From: Artocarpus heterophyllus | Lineage: Eukaryota > Streptophyta > Magnoliopsida > Rosales > Moraceae | Length of the DNA stretch: 64,000 nt | Assembly (NCBI GenBank): GCA_025403435.1 | Contig: CM046348.1 | Span: forward strand, 34,902,052-34,966,051 | Direction of reading: 5' to 3' | Shown: positions 1 through 11,336 of the stretch, in pieces | Layout of the letters: every line of letters starts with the position of its first letter | Numbering within the stretch: position 1 is the first letter of the stretch | The notes under the pieces: model-generated | Databases searched by the model: none | Told to the model about the DNA's origin: nothing | Seen by the model: only the letters and a program-made list of their open reading frames with translations | Position numbers and translations under genes: made by a program

Positions 1-582
1 TAACTTTCAGTATGAATGAACATCAAAACTGAATTGCATAATCTGAAAGAGGGCCTTATATGGCTTAAATTCACATAGTATTTATTTTTAAATGTAAAAT
101 TCCTAATCTACCGTTAATGAAACAAACGCCTAAATGAAGCCCTAGGATGGAATTATTTGACTCAAGATTCCTTCCTCCTATTCATCCCTATAATAAAGTC
201 TACATAAAGATTCTAAATTTCAAATTCTAAAACTGAAACCTAAACTAATTAAGATTACAAAAATTCAAATCTTGAATCTTTGCTGGGCACACCACTCCTA
301 CATGTACACATGTACGGAATGAACATGCAAGTTGGCCATGCAAGGACTCAATGTGCGTGTACGGCTGATTAGAAACATTGGCTCCCTTTCGGCTCTACTT
401 TGATGAGTAAAACTAGCCATTGTTCACCCTCAGTAGTGAACACACTCTCTTCTTGTTGTGGAAGTCTCCAGACTAGGTTATTCAGCTCTTCTTTGAATCT
501 TTTAGCTTAAGCCCTCGTCACAGGACTAACTAGAACTTGAATCGGATCATGAAAATTCCTTGCAGCCTTGATGTCCTCATCA
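1..582 (-). repeat. LTR family C, partial (minus strand), cut by window start
   Basis: Reverse complement of the solo LTR at 24187-25010, starting on the minus strand at 582 with TGATGAGGACATCAAGG and running off the window at base 1. It reads as a CRM-type LTR because its first bases code for the polyprotein tail seen in the other families. No gene lies in it. The copy immediately to its right begins in mid-LTR, so this copy was probably inserted into that one; the far half would lie outside the window. Confidence 0.75.
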
Positions 583-846
583 TATAATAAAGTCTAAAAA
601 AAGATTCTAAAGTTAAATTTGTAAAACTGAAACTTAAACTAAAATAAGACTACAAAAAATTCAAATCTTGAATCTTAAATCTTGATTCTTTACTAGACAC
701 GCCACTCCTACATGTGTACATGTACAGAATGGACACGCAAGTTGGCCATGCGATGACTCAATGTGTGTGTACAGCTAATTGGCTACCTTCTAGATTAACT
801 TTGATGAGTAAAACCAGCCTTTGTTCACCTTCAGTAGTGAACACAC

Positions 847-2526
847 TAATGAGGACATCATTAGCACAAGCAAGAGCACATGGGATGAGGCATATTTAGA
901 TCAAATTCAAGTTCCCATTGGTCCGGTTACGAGAGCTCATGTAAAGAAGTTCAAAGAAATGCTTATTGGGCTGATTCAAGTAACTTGGGCTCAAGCTATT
1001 GCATGGAGGCTCATTGAGGGAATTGCATGTGACATCTAGATCAACAAATGCATGATTCAAGTTCTAGAAGGGACCGAGTAATCATGTTTACAGAATCAAC
1101 AAGTGATTAGCACCATATGGCTACAAATAATCAAGCTACTCTCCATTTCAGTTACTTTCTTGTTTTTCGATGACAAGTGGCGAGAAGAATCGGCTATTTA
1201 CCTCTTTATTGTCTAGTTTCCTTTTCTTTTTAGAAAACATGCGTTCTTTTATTTCATATTATTGTAAGGCTTTTAAGCCATTAAGGGAACTTACCTTATT
1301 TGCTTTAGATTGGGCTTTTTTTTTTTTTTTTGGTAATTGATTTGCCCAAAATTTCATGGGCAATTAGGAGCTGAAAATTCACAAAGGGGAAACCACTATA
1401 TATTGAAACAAATTTCAATCAATGGAGATAAGTTTCTATACACACAATTTGAGGTTTTAATTCTCATCTGTTTTTAAACAAACTATTCAAAATTATCAAA
1501 AAATTTTGTGGCATTATGATACGAACCCTGCCAAGAACTGACACGACCCTAACCAAAATTGGTCTCCAAGATCAAAATTCTTAATTGGTTTTGAATGGAA
1601 CCGTGACCCAATGCTTAACAAGAAGCACGAACCTTGGTATGTGAGGACGCCACAATCAGCTATGGATGAACTGATTGATAAGTCTATTAACGCCACAGAA
1701 TTTTTTGATAAGTTCGAATAGTTCGTTTAGGAACAGTTGAGAATTAAAACCTCAAGTTGTGTGTAAAAACTTATGCCCATTGACTGAAATTCATCACAAT
1801 ATATAGGGGTTTCCCCTTTACGAAATTTCAGCTCCTAATTGCCCATGGAATTTTGGGCAAATCAATTACCAAAAAATAGGTCTAATCTATAGCAAATAAG
1901 GTAAGTTCCCTTAATGGCTTAAAAGCTTTACAATAATAGGAAATAAAAGAAACACATGTTTTCTAAAAAAGAAAAAGGAAACTTGACAATAAAATGGTAA
2001 ATAGCTGATTCTTCTCACCACTTGTCGCCTCAAAATGGGAAAGTAACTGAAATGGAAAGTAGCTTGATTATTTGCAGCCATATGGTGCTAATCACTTGTT
2101 GATTCTACAAACATGATTACTCGGTCCCTTCTAGAACTTGAATCATGCATTTTTTGGTCTGGATGTCACATGCAATTCCCTCAATGGGCCTCCATGTAAT
2201 AGCTTGCGCCCAAGTTGCTTGAATCAGCCCAATAAGTGTTTCTTTGAACTTGTTTACACGAGCTCTCGTAACCGGACCAATGGGAACTTGAATTGGATCT
2301 GAATATGTCTCATCCCACATGCTCTTGCTTGTGCTAACGATGTCCTCATCACGTTCATAGACTTATCAATCAGTCTATCCATAGCTGATTGTGGCGTCCT
2401 CACATACCAAGGTTCGTGCTTCTTGTTAGGCATCAGGTCGCGGTCCCATTCAAAACTGATTAGAAATTTCAACCTTCGAGACCAATTAGGTTAGGGTCGC
2501 ATCAGTTCTTGATGGGGTTCGTATCA
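847..2526 (+). mobile_element. Solo LTR family A (plus), itself interrupted
   Basis: A family A LTR in plus orientation begins at 847 (TAATGAGGACATC, one change from the usual TGATG) and ends with GGTTCGTATCA at 2526. It is flanked by the perfect 5-bp target duplication CACAC (842-846 and 2527-2531). There is no internal region, so this is a solo LTR left by LTR-LTR recombination. Without the nested insert it is about 840 bp. Bases 850-1037 code for the polyprotein tail (GPVTRAHVKKFKE), as in the other family A LTRs. The stretch before 1517 ends in an oligo-T run (1318-1331). Confidence 0.88.
1517..2351 (-). mobile_element. Solo LTR family A (minus) nested in the plus LTR
   Basis: An 835-bp family A LTR on the minus strand, from TGATGAGGACATCG at 2351 back to GGTTCGTATCA at 1517, lies inside the plus-strand family A LTR. 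The host LTR resumes after it (CGTTCATAGACTTATC). The flanks CATTA (1512-1516) and CGTTC (2352-2356) are compatible with a decayed 5-bp duplication of CATTC. Minus-strand bases 2320-2117 keep an open frame for the polyprotein tail with GPVTRARVNKFKE. Confidence 0.82.
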
Positions 2527-2668
2527 CACACTCTCTTCTTGTTGTAGAACTCTTCGGACCAAGTTATTCAGCTCTTCTTTGAATCTTTTAGCTTGTGCCC
2601 TCGTCACTGGACCCACTTGAAGCTGAACCGGATAGTAAAAATTCCCTGTACCCTTGATGTCTTCATCA

Positions 2669-3339
2669 TGAATTGTTTCTTTAGTCTTGAAAGTGCCAAA
2701 CCCGATTTGCTCTTTTGGATTCTAGGGTTACAATTTTTTGGTTTTCTTGAATTTCTTTAGGGTTCTGCGTTGATTCTTTAGTTTCTAGCTTTCTTTTTGG
2801 GATTTTCTAATCTTGATATTGCAAATTCTAGTTTGACATTGTGGCTCTACAATCTTGATTTGTTCTAGTGGTTCCTTGTCAAATTATTAAAAAAAAAAAG
2901 AAGAAAAGAAAAGAAAAGAAAGGAAAAAAAAAAGAAAAATCAAGAGGATCCGAAAAAAAAAGAATCTAGGAACCCTTCTAAATGTTTTTTATTCTATTCT
3001 TATTTCTCACATCTTAGACCCCCTTTTGCCAAAACCCCACACTTGAGTGACAAAAATCATCAAAATCCATAGCCAAATTTGAGTCCTTTGGTTTGTCTCT
3101 CACCTTAAATTGCTGCTTGAGTCCTTATTGTTATTGTTTGATTAGTTTTGAAAGAACTAAAAGAAGCATATGAGTGGAAAAAGGCAGCGAGTGTGAGCGT
3201 ACTAGAGGGTAAAGGCCAAATTAATTGAGTGAAACACAAGTGAATTTGAGTGAATCATTTTATTTCAAGTGAAACACGTGAGGGAGTGTGGTGAGGTTCG
3301 TTTCTATATTGTTCCAACTTTGTTTTGTAGAATTCAATC
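2669..3339 (+). other. 5' leader of CRM-like element 1 (no gene)
   Basis: Untranslated leader between the lost 5' LTR and gag. It carries a purine-only tract (2888-2938) followed by AAGAGGATCCG, and a 24-bp block GTGAAACAC..AGGGAGTGTGGT at 3269-3292, just before gag. The same block precedes gag in the minus-strand family A elements. No convincing start codon or PBS is visible. The 24-bp block may be an RNA-level signal such as packaging, which is inference. Confidence 0.6.
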
Positions 3340-4570
3340 ATGTCTGAAAATCAAGAGCATAACACAAATGAAAAGGTTTAACCACTTGTTAAACCGAATC
3401 TACAAATGCAAGCATTTATGGGGGAGACGAGATGGATGTTGAGGGGGCAACCACCAATTGCTCCAAATGCCCCAAAGTGGAATAGGTTGTACCAACCGGA
3501 AGTGGAGGATTTGGATGAACTTGAAGGGGACAGTTTAGAGGAGGAGTTTGATAGGATGTCAGTGGGTAGCCATAGGAGATTTGGTCGGGATAGAGAAGCT
3601 AGGAACTGGGTAGATGACAACTTGGGAAGTGTCAAGATGAAAATTATGGCATTTTAAGGAAAAAGTGACCCCGAAGCATACCTTGAGTAGAAAAAGAAGA
3701 TGGAGTTGGTTTTTGATTGTCACAATTACTCCAAATTAAAGAAGGTAAAACTTGCTGCCATTGAGTTTACTAATTATGCTATTGTATGATGGGATCAATT
3801 GTGCCTCAATAGGAGGCAGACCAGGGATCGTCCTTTTGAAACTTGGGATAGGATGAAGAGGGTGATGAGATGACGATTTGCGCCAAGTCACTACTATTGA
3901 GATCTATACCTCGAGCTGCAAGGTCTCCATTAAGGTAACCGAAGCGTAGAAAAGTATTATAAAGAGATGGAGATGGCTATGATTAGAGCCAATGTGGAAG
4001 AGGATCAGGAGGCAACAATGGCCAGATTTTTCAATGGTTTAAACCGAGAGATTGCTAACACAATTGAGTTACTCCATTATGTGGAGTTGGAGGATTTAGT
4101 GCATATGGCAACTAAGGTTGAGAGGCAACTCAAGAGAGGTGGTACATGGCCAAGACCAACCCCACAACATCTGAACACAGCTCCTTGGAGGATGAGCTAC
4201 CCAAAGAAAGAAGAAAATCCATCCACGTCCAAGTCCAAACCCAAGCACAAACCAACCACCTCCACCACGGTTTCTTAAGGCAAATCAGCCCCTACTTCAA
4301 ATCGTTCTAGTGAGATTAAATGCTTCAAATGCCAGGGGAGAGGGCACATAGCTAGCCAATGTCCAAACTAGCAAGTTATGGTGATATGGGAAGATGTGAA
4401 AATCAAATCCAAAGATGAAGCTAATCTTGATGATATGCCACCATTGGAGGATGACCCAATGGGAGACGATGAGTTCGGGGTAGAACATGGTGAGATGTTA
4501 GGACTAGTCACACATCGTGCCTTAAGCTTGCATGCTAAATAAGAGGAAGAAGAAGTACAGCAGGAGAACA
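3340..4570 (+). pseudogene. Gag of CRM-like element 1, with stops
   Basis: Starts at ATG 3340 (MSENQEHN) and stays in one frame to about 4570, broken by stops after residue 13 and near 3656, 3689, 3787, 3871, 3895, 3930 and 4276. It holds the retrotransposon capsid-type block around 3650-4150 (ANVEEDQEATMARFFNGL at about 3985) and an intact CCHC knuckle, CFKCQGRGHIASQCP, at about 4320-4367. Gag forms the virus-like particle and binds element RNA. The order and reading frame match the minus-strand family A and D gags. It is a pseudogene with no frameshift in gag itself. Confidence 0.85.
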
Positions 4571-4572
4571 TC

Positions 4573-4928
4573 TTTTACACTCGTTGCCACATGAAAGACA
4601 AGGTATGTAGTGCTATTATCAATGGTGGTAGTTGCACTAATGTCGCAAGCAGGTCCATGGTGGAAAAGCTAGGGCTTACAACACTTAAGCACCCTCGACC
4701 ATACAAGCTGCAATGGTTGAATGATAGTGGTGAAGTGAGGGCTACAAAGCAAGTGGTGGTACCATTTCGGATTGGTAAATATGAAGGTGAAGAATTGTGC
4801 GATGTGGTGCCAATGCAAGTTGGACATCTCCTATTAGGAAGACCGTGGCAATTTGATCGACATGTGCAGCATGACAGCTTCACCAACAAGTACTCATTCT
4901 TGTTCATCAACAATTACATGAGGATCAA
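4573..4928 (+). pseudogene. Aspartic protease region of CRM-like element 1
   Basis: Open in the same frame as gag: CSAIINGGSCTNVASRSMVEKLG at about 4600-4670 is the retropepsin-like active-site region, followed by LLLGRPWQFDRHVQHD at about 4825-4875. The catalytic Asp of the family motif (IIDGGSCTNVAS) is Asn here, so this copy would be inactive. Protease would cleave the Gag-Pol polyprotein. A frameshift follows near 4905-4930, where the Lys/Glu-rich linker continues in another frame. Confidence 0.8.
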
Positions 4929-5667
4929 GTGAGATTACAAAAATTGAGTGAAGAAAAGAAACTAAGAGATCAAGATAATTTGAGAGAGCAAAAGAAAGAG
5001 AGTAAAAAGAAGAGTGAGGCCATGCATGGTGAGAGTGAAGGGAGAGAGAAACACACGGCCAAAGAGGGAAAAGAAGAGAGAAATCCCGAATCTGGTGAGG
5101 AAGAAAAGAGAGAGAAGAGTTTGGCCAAAGAGGTAAAATCAGAGGGAAAAAAAAGAAATTTCTTTGCCAAAACAAGTGATGTTACGCGAACATTGCTTTC
5201 AAAATGGCCAATGGTTGTACTCTTGTACAAAGAGACCCTTTAGAACACTGACCAACTTGACTCTTCTTTGCCTACTATTATTGTTTCTCTCTTGTAGGAG
5301 TTTGAGGATGTGTTTCCTGAGGAGTTACCACATGGTTTGCCACCTACTTGAGGGATTAAACATCAAATTGATTTCATGCCCAGTGCATCAATTCCAAACC
5401 AACCAGCATATAGGAGCTACTAGGAAGAGACGAAGGGGCTTCAAAGGCAAGTTGAAGATTTGATGAAGAAAGGGTACGTGAGAGAAAGCATGAGTCCTTA
5501 CGTAGTTTTGATAATTCGAGTGCCTAAGAAGGATGGGACATGGAGGATGTGTGTTGATTGCAGAGCCATCAACAACATAACGATAAAATATTGACACTTT
5601 ATTCCCCGCTTGGATGATATGTTAGATGAGCTGCATGGTTCTTTTGTGTTTTCTAAGATTGTTCTTT
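4929..5667 (+). pseudogene. Charged linker and N-terminal RT of CRM-like element 1
   Basis: A highly charged linker (4929-5150, EKKLRDQDNLREQKKESKKK) leads to the conserved run-up to RT (EFEDVFPEELPHGLPP at about 5298) and RT motifs [19 protein letters not shown] (about 5520-5577) and [17 protein letters not shown] (about 5610-5660). Stops occur near 5241, 5296, 5350, 5421 and 5593. The RT then ends abruptly where LTR D sequence begins; the palm with the catalytic YFDD box, roughly 75 residues by comparison with the other copies, is deleted. Confidence 0.83.
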
Positions 5668-6361
5668 TGTGGGGAAGATTTGTAATTTCAAAAAACCTTC
5701 CTATTTTGGATCGACACGTGGGTGCCATGTCATCAAGTTCAAGTCTCGCCATCAATTTATTTTCCTGGTGTAATTTTTGTATTTTCTGAGTTGTCGATTC
5801 GGTTTTGTTAGGCATAAAAACAAACCTGGATATTTTCCCTTTTTCTACATTAGGTTAGGTGCATTTTAAGGGATAAGATTAGCTACTTTCCTTTTGTGTT
5901 ATTTTTGTTGGATTACAGTCAGTAAAGTTGGATTTTAGGGCTTAATTTCGCATGGGAAAGCACCAATTAAGGGATTTTCTAAATCAGCCTTTGCTTAGGG
6001 ATTCTTTTGGGCTGAAAAATCATTCCCATATAATTGTAAACAATTTGTTATTTTAAAATTAATCAATCAGATTAATATTCATGAATTTTGTGAGGTTTTT
6101 TTCTTGCGTTCTTCTTATTTTCTTGAGAAGACTCTTTGAACTTATCAAGATTAATCTTGTGGCGTTCAACAAACTGACTTATCATTTAGGTTTTTAAGTG
6201 TTCTTGAAATTCTAGGTGTGGCGTCTTTCTATCTGTGGTTCCTGATTTGTGTCTCACTATATTACGGGTCAAGGCTCAACAAATGTGTGTCTTAAGGGAT
6301 TAGGGGTTCGATTCCAAATTTGGTGTCAGTCTTGTCACGTTAGTTGGCGGGGTTCATATTA
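5668..6361 (+). repeat. Truncated LTR family D inserted in RT
   Basis: Matches the distal part of the family D LTR at 16480-17351, from TGTGGGG(A/T)AGATTTG to the terminus (GGCGGGGTTCATATTA, normally ..ATATCA). The first ~250 bp of the LTR and a piece of RT on its left are missing, so an insertion was followed by a deletion. The junction carries an 11-bp repeat of nearby sequence (GTTCTTTTGTG at 5638 and 5661), as at end-joined breaks. There is no gene in it. Confidence 0.8.
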
Positions 6362-7051
6362 AAGAGTTTGCGTGAACATCTCTCACATTTGCATTTGGTT
6401 TTAGATGTGCTTAGAAGGGAGAAGTTATATGCTAACCTCAAAAAGTGTACTGTCTACACTGATAAGCTTGTTTTTCAAGGTTTTGTTGTGAGTGCTAAAG
6501 GTATCGAGGTTGATGAAGCGAAGATCAAAGCCATCCGAGATTGGCCGACCCCCTCCAGTATAGGTGATGTTAGGAGTTTTCATGGACTTGCTAGTGTTTA
6601 CAGGAGGCTCATGAAAGATTTTAGCACCATTGTTGCACCACTTACCCAAGTTATCAAGAAGAACGTTGCATTCAAATGGGGTGAAGAATAAGAGAAGGCG
6701 TTTCAGCTCATTTAACAAAAGCTTACTCACACTCCTTTACTTGATTTACCTAATTTTTCTAAAACGTTCGACATTAAATGTGATGCTTCTGGTGTAGGTA
6801 TAGGCGTTGTTCTTATGCAGGATGGAAGACCACTTGCATTCTTTAGCGAGAAGTTAAGCGGGGCTGCACCTAACTACACCACTTATTACAAAGAGTTGTA
6901 CGCATTAGTTCCAGCTTTGGAGACATGGCAGCACTACTTGTGGCCAAAGGCGTTTGTGACTTATATAGATCATGAATCCTTGAAGCATTTGAAAGGTCAA
7001 CACAAGCTGAACAAGTGACATGCTCGATGGGTTGAATTCATTAAGACTTTT
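6362..7051 (+). pseudogene. C-terminal RT and RNase H of CRM-like element 1
   Basis: Resumes after the LTR D fragment with RT thumb sequence ([18 protein letters not shown] at about 6395-6450; [13 protein letters not shown]), then the connection ([17 protein letters not shown]) and RNase H ([19 protein letters not shown] at about 6818-6875; [18 protein letters not shown]). In-frame stops interrupt it near 6690, 6713 and 7016. It is cut at 7051, just after HARWVEFI, by the family A LTR. RNase H would remove the RNA template during reverse transcription. Confidence 0.83.
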
Positions 7052-7829
7052 TGATACAAACTCTGCCAAGAACTGATGCGACCCTAACCAAAATTGGTCT
7101 CCAAGGTCGAAATTCCTAATCGGTTCTGAATGGAACCACGATCCGATGCCTAAAAAGAAGCACAAACCTTGGTATGTGAGGATGCCACAATTAGCTATGG
7201 ATGGATTGATCGATGAGTCTATGAATGCCACGAAATAGTCCAATAAGTTTGAATAGTTCGTTTAAAGAACCAAAGAGAATTAAAACCTCAAATTGTGTGC
7301 TAAAAAAAACTCCTCATTGAATGAAATTCGTTGCAATATATAGTGGTTTCCCCTTGGTGAATTTTCAGCTCCTAATTGCCCATTAATTTCAAACAAATCA
7401 ATTACCAAAAAAAGCCCAATCTAAAGCAAATAAGGTAAGTTCCCTAAATGGCTTAAAAGCCTTACAATAATATGAAATAAAAGAATAGAAAGGGAAAATA
7501 GACAATAAATAGGTAAATAGCTAATTCTTCTCGCCACTTGTCGCCTCAAAACGGGAAAGTGACTGAAATGGAAAGTAGCTTGATATTTGCAGCCATATGG
7601 TGCTAATCACTTGTTGATTCTATAAACATGATTACTCGGTCCCTTCTAGAACTTGAATCAAGCATTTGTTGGTCTGGATGTCACATGGTCTGGATGTCAC
7701 ATGAGCCCAGTAAGTGTTTCTTTGAACTTCTTTGCATGAGCTCTCGTAATCGGACCAATGGGAACTTGAATTGGATCTAAATATGTCTCATCCCATGTGC
7801 TCTTGCTTGTGCCAACGATGTCCTCATTG
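7052..7829 (-). repeat. 3' LTR of family A element 1
   Basis: A 778-bp family A LTR. On the minus strand it starts at 7829 right after the purine tract and ends GTTTGTATCA at 7052. Its first base pair is altered: TGATGAGG appears as CAATGAGG. The start-proximal part would encode the CR-type tail but carries a local duplication (TCTGGATGTCACATG at about 7673 and 7690) and loss of the adjoining segment. No other gene lies in it. Confidence 0.85.
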
Positions 7830-9000
7830 TTCCCCTCTTCTTCAGAGGGATTTGTCCTCAAATCGTCGCCTACATCAAAGGACTTCGATCAGAAACATTA
7901 AAGGTGACACTTACACCATACTCACCTGGCAAGTCTAGTGTGTACACATTATCATTGATCCTTTTAAGAATTTGAAAAGGACCGTCCCCTCTAGGCAATA
8001 GCTTGGATTTCCTTTGTTTAGGAAACCGTTCCTTGCGTAAGTGCAACCACACCCAATTGCTGGTCTCGGAGACGAGCTTGTGACGCCCTTTGTTGGCTTG
8101 TTCAGCATATTGTTTAGTCCTTCACTCGATGTTGAGTCTTGCCTTCTCGTGTATCTACTTAACAAAGTTAGCTTTTCTTTTCCATCTAAATTCCCACACT
8201 CAGACAAAGGTAATGGCTTAAATCCAATGGAGTTAAAGGATTAAAACCATAAACAATTTCAAACGGTGAAAATTAAGTAGCAGAATGAATAGATCGATTA
8301 CAAGCAAACTCAACATGTGGTAAACACTCCTCCCAAGTTTTGATGTTCTTTTTAATGACAGCCCGCAACAAAGTAGACAAAGTTCTATTCACAACTTCTG
8401 TTTGACCATCGGTTTGGAGATGACAAGTAGTCAAAAACAATAGCTTAGTCCCTAACTTAGACCACAAAGTCTTCCAAAAGTAGATTAAGAACTTGGTGTC
8501 CCTATCAAAAACAATTGTCCTAAGCATACCATGAAGTCTCACAATTTCCCTAAAGAAAAAATCAGTAAAATTGGAGGCATCATCTGTCTTATGGCACAGA
8601 ATAAAATGATCCATCTTGGAAAACCTATCCACGACCACAAATATCGAGTCTTTTCCCTATTTAGACCTAGGCAAACCTAACACAAAATCCATCAAAATAT
8701 CAGTCTAGGGTTCACTAGGTATTGGTAAAGGAGTGTACAAACCGTGGGGCTGCACTCTTGATTTAGCCTGCCTACAAGTTACACATCTACCACAAAGCCT
8801 CTCAACATCTCATTTCATATGTGGCCAATAGAAGTGTTCCTGCAACACCGCCAAAGTCTTCATTATTCCAAAATGTCCCATCAATCCTCCCACATGGGAT
8901 TCTCTCACTAGCAAATCTCTTAATGAACAATTAGGCACACACAATTTATTCTCCCGAAACAAGTATCCCTTATGCCTAAAGTACTTACCACTAGTAAAAC
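7830..9000 (-). pseudogene. Integrase of family A element 1
   Basis: Read on the minus strand: HHCC zinc-finger segment from about 8985 ([25 protein letters not shown]), then the catalytic core with [11 protein letters not shown] at about 8635-8600, [17 protein letters not shown] and [20 protein letters not shown] at about 8420-8360 (D, D and E of the DDE triad can be placed), and the C-terminal [22 protein letters not shown] part at 7990-7900. Several stops and a frameshift between 8270 and 8050 separate core and tail. Integrase would insert the cDNA; this copy cannot be translated as one protein. Confidence 0.85.
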
Positions 9001-10400
9001 TCTCCCAAGCTTGATACTCAGTACTAAAGTCACAGTTATTAACATATAATTCTTTAATATGTTCAAAACCTAGTAGTTTAGCATTAAGAGTTGAGATTAA
9101 GACATACCTGCGAGAAAGTGCATCAGCAACGATGTTTTCCTTACCTTGCTTGTAGTGAATGACATACGGAAACATCTCTATGAATTCCACCCAACGAGCA
9201 TGCCTCTTATTCAACTTGTGTTAGCCCTTTAAGTGTTTCAAGGACTCATGATCGGTGTGAATCATGAACTCCTTAGGCCATAGGTAGTGCTGCCACGTCT
9301 CTAATGCCTAAACGAATGTATATATCTCTTTATCATAAGTTGGGTAATTAAGAGTTGCCCCATTCAGTTTCTCACAAAAATATGCTACTGGTCTCCCTTC
9401 CTGCATTAAAACGGCGCCAATTCCAACACCTGAAGCATCATATTCAATCTCAAAAGTTTTGGAAAAGTTAGGTAAAGATAACAATGGAGCGCTAGTCAAC
9501 TTCTCCTTGATTAACTAAAATGCCTTTTCTTGCTCTTCTCTCCATCTAAACCCAACGTTCTTCTTGATCACTTTAGTCAGTGGTGTGGCTATAGTACTGA
9601 AATCTTTCATAAACCGCCGGTAGAAACTAGCAAGTCCATGAAAACTCCATACGTTTCCCACACTAGTTGGACTCGGCCACTCCTGGATGGCTCGCACCTT
9701 TTCTTCATCAACCTATATACCTTGAGCACTAACAACAAAACCAAGAAACACAAGCTTATTTGTGCAAAAGTTACACTTCTTGAGGTTAGCATACAACTTC
9801 TCCTTTCTAAGCACATCCAAAACATATTTTAAATGCGCTACATGTTGGTCCATGTCGTTGCTATAAATGAGTATATCATCAAAATACACAACAACAAACT
9901 TGCCAATAAATGCACGTAATACATGATTCATTAAACGCATAAATGTACTTGGAGCATTAGTTAAACCAAATGGCATTACTAACCACTCATACAATCCATA
10001 TTTTGTCTTAAAGGCAGTTTTCCATTCATCACCCTCTTTCATGCGTATTTGATGGTATCCACTTTTCAAATCAATTTTTGAGAACACAGAAGCACCATGT
10101 AATTCATCCAACATATCATCTAAACGAGGAATAGGATGGCGATACTTTACCGTGATATTATTAATGGTTCTGCAATCTACGCACATACTCCATGTCCAAT
10201 CCTTCTTAGGCACGAGTAAGACTGGAATGGCGTACAGGCTCATACTTTCTCTCATGTACCCTTTTTTCATCAACTCATGGACTAACCTTTGAAGCTCTTT
10301 TGTCTCCTCGGGGTTGCTTCATAGGCCAGTCGGTTTGGAATGGAAGCACCAGGTACAAAATCAATCTAACGCTCTATTCCTTGAATTGGTGGCAAATGAT
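9001..10400 (-). pseudogene. Reverse transcriptase-RNase H of family A element 1
   Basis: The RT block at 10273-9713 is open over 186 codons, with [58 protein letters not shown] and the catalytic YFDDILIYS. The connection and RNase H follow in the same frame but are separated by stops at about 9700, 9512, 9305 and 9216 ([35 protein letters not shown] at about 9150). The template-copying domains are nearly all present, but at least four in-frame stops inactivate the gene. Confidence 0.88.
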
Positions 10401-11336
10401 CAGGCACCTCATCCGAAAATACATCCTTGAATTCCTACAATAGAGAAACAACGGAACTAGGCAATGTACGGTCAAGTTTGTTAGTGTTTAAGAACGTCTC
10501 TTTGTACAAAAGTACAATCATTGGCTGATTTGAAAACCACGCCCTTTTAATCTCACCGCCTTTCACATAGAAGTTTGTTTTTCTCTCTGCTTTTCTCTCA
10601 TTGGCTGATTGTGAATTTTTTTCAGCCTTCTCAATTTTCTCTCCCTTGCTCTCTTTGCTCTCCTTTTTCTTGGCCATCTCTTCTTTTTTTCTCTCTCTGC
10701 ACTCCCACTCTTTATTTTTCTCCACTCTTCATTTTTTTTTATCACTTTCTCTCTATAAACTCACTTGGTCTTCATAGACCTGTTTGGTGTTAACGGAACA
10801 AGAGTGATCATTTTTTGATTGTGAACAAATGAGTACTTGTTGGTGAAACCATCATGTTTAACTCGCCGATCAAATTGCCATGGTCTGCCTAATAACAAGT
10901 GCCTAGCTTGCATCAGAATCACATCGCACAAAACTTCATCTTCATATCTTCCAATGCAAAAAGAAACTTACACTTGCTTATTCACCTTTACCTCACCACT
11001 ATCATTTAACCATTCCAATTTATAAGGTTGAGGATGCTTACTTGTTGGCAGCCCTAACTTCTCTACCATGGTTGTGCTAGCAACGTTAGTGCAATTCCCA
11101 CCATCAATAATCACACTACATACCTTGTTTTGGATATGGCACCTAGTGTGGAAGATGTTTTCCCGTTGCACCTTTTCTTCTTCTTCTTTGGCTTGCACAC
11201 TTAAAGCTCTCCTTGTAACCAACAATTCTCCTTGGATAGCACACTCCTCATTGTCGGCATCCTCTAAGGAAGGCATAGAATCGTTGTCCGAATCCTCATT
11301 GGTTTCAATCTCTCCATTGTCCTACATCACCATAGC
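10401..11336 (-). pseudogene. Protease and charged linker of family A element 1
   Basis: Protease motif SVIIDGGNCTNVASTTMVEK lies at about 11120-11060 in an ORF of 102 codons (11276-10968); LLLGRPWQFD follows beyond a break. The Lys/Glu-rich linker (10725-10435) is in a different frame and ends with SNQPMIVLLYKETFLNTNKL and VVSLL just before RT. The DGG(S/N)C catalytic region replaces the usual D-S/T-G; all family A copies share it, so it is a family trait and not decay. Confidence 0.8.

Larger units (their letters stand above)
583..2668 (-). repeat. Second LTR family C copy (minus), interrupted by nested LTRs
   Basis: Bases 583-846 and 2527-2668 together make the start-proximal part of a family C LTR on the minus strand; the LTR terminus reads TGATGAAGACATCAAGG from 2668. 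The two parts are separated by a solo family A LTR (847-2526). The left edge at 583 starts at a point equivalent to about base 188 of the first copy, so the distal part is missing here. Family identity is clear from the 24187-25010 copy. Confidence 0.7.
2669..7051 (+). mobile_element. CRM-like gypsy element 1, degenerate, plus strand
   Basis: Leader, gag, protease, RT and RNase H of a Ty3/gypsy element occur in the normal order on the plus strand, but no flanking LTR of its own is present. The left edge touches a minus-strand LTR C; the right edge is cut in RNase H by a family A LTR at 7052. The RT is broken by a partial family D LTR (about 5668-6361). Several in-frame stops make it non-functional. 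The lineage is inferred from closeness of its protein to the family A, D and E elements, which have CRM-type tails. Confidence 0.85.

Noticed and set aside
714..1039. Small plus-strand ORFs at the left end as host genes
   Set aside because: They lie in LTR C and in the tail-coding start of LTR A; they are retrotransposon sequence.
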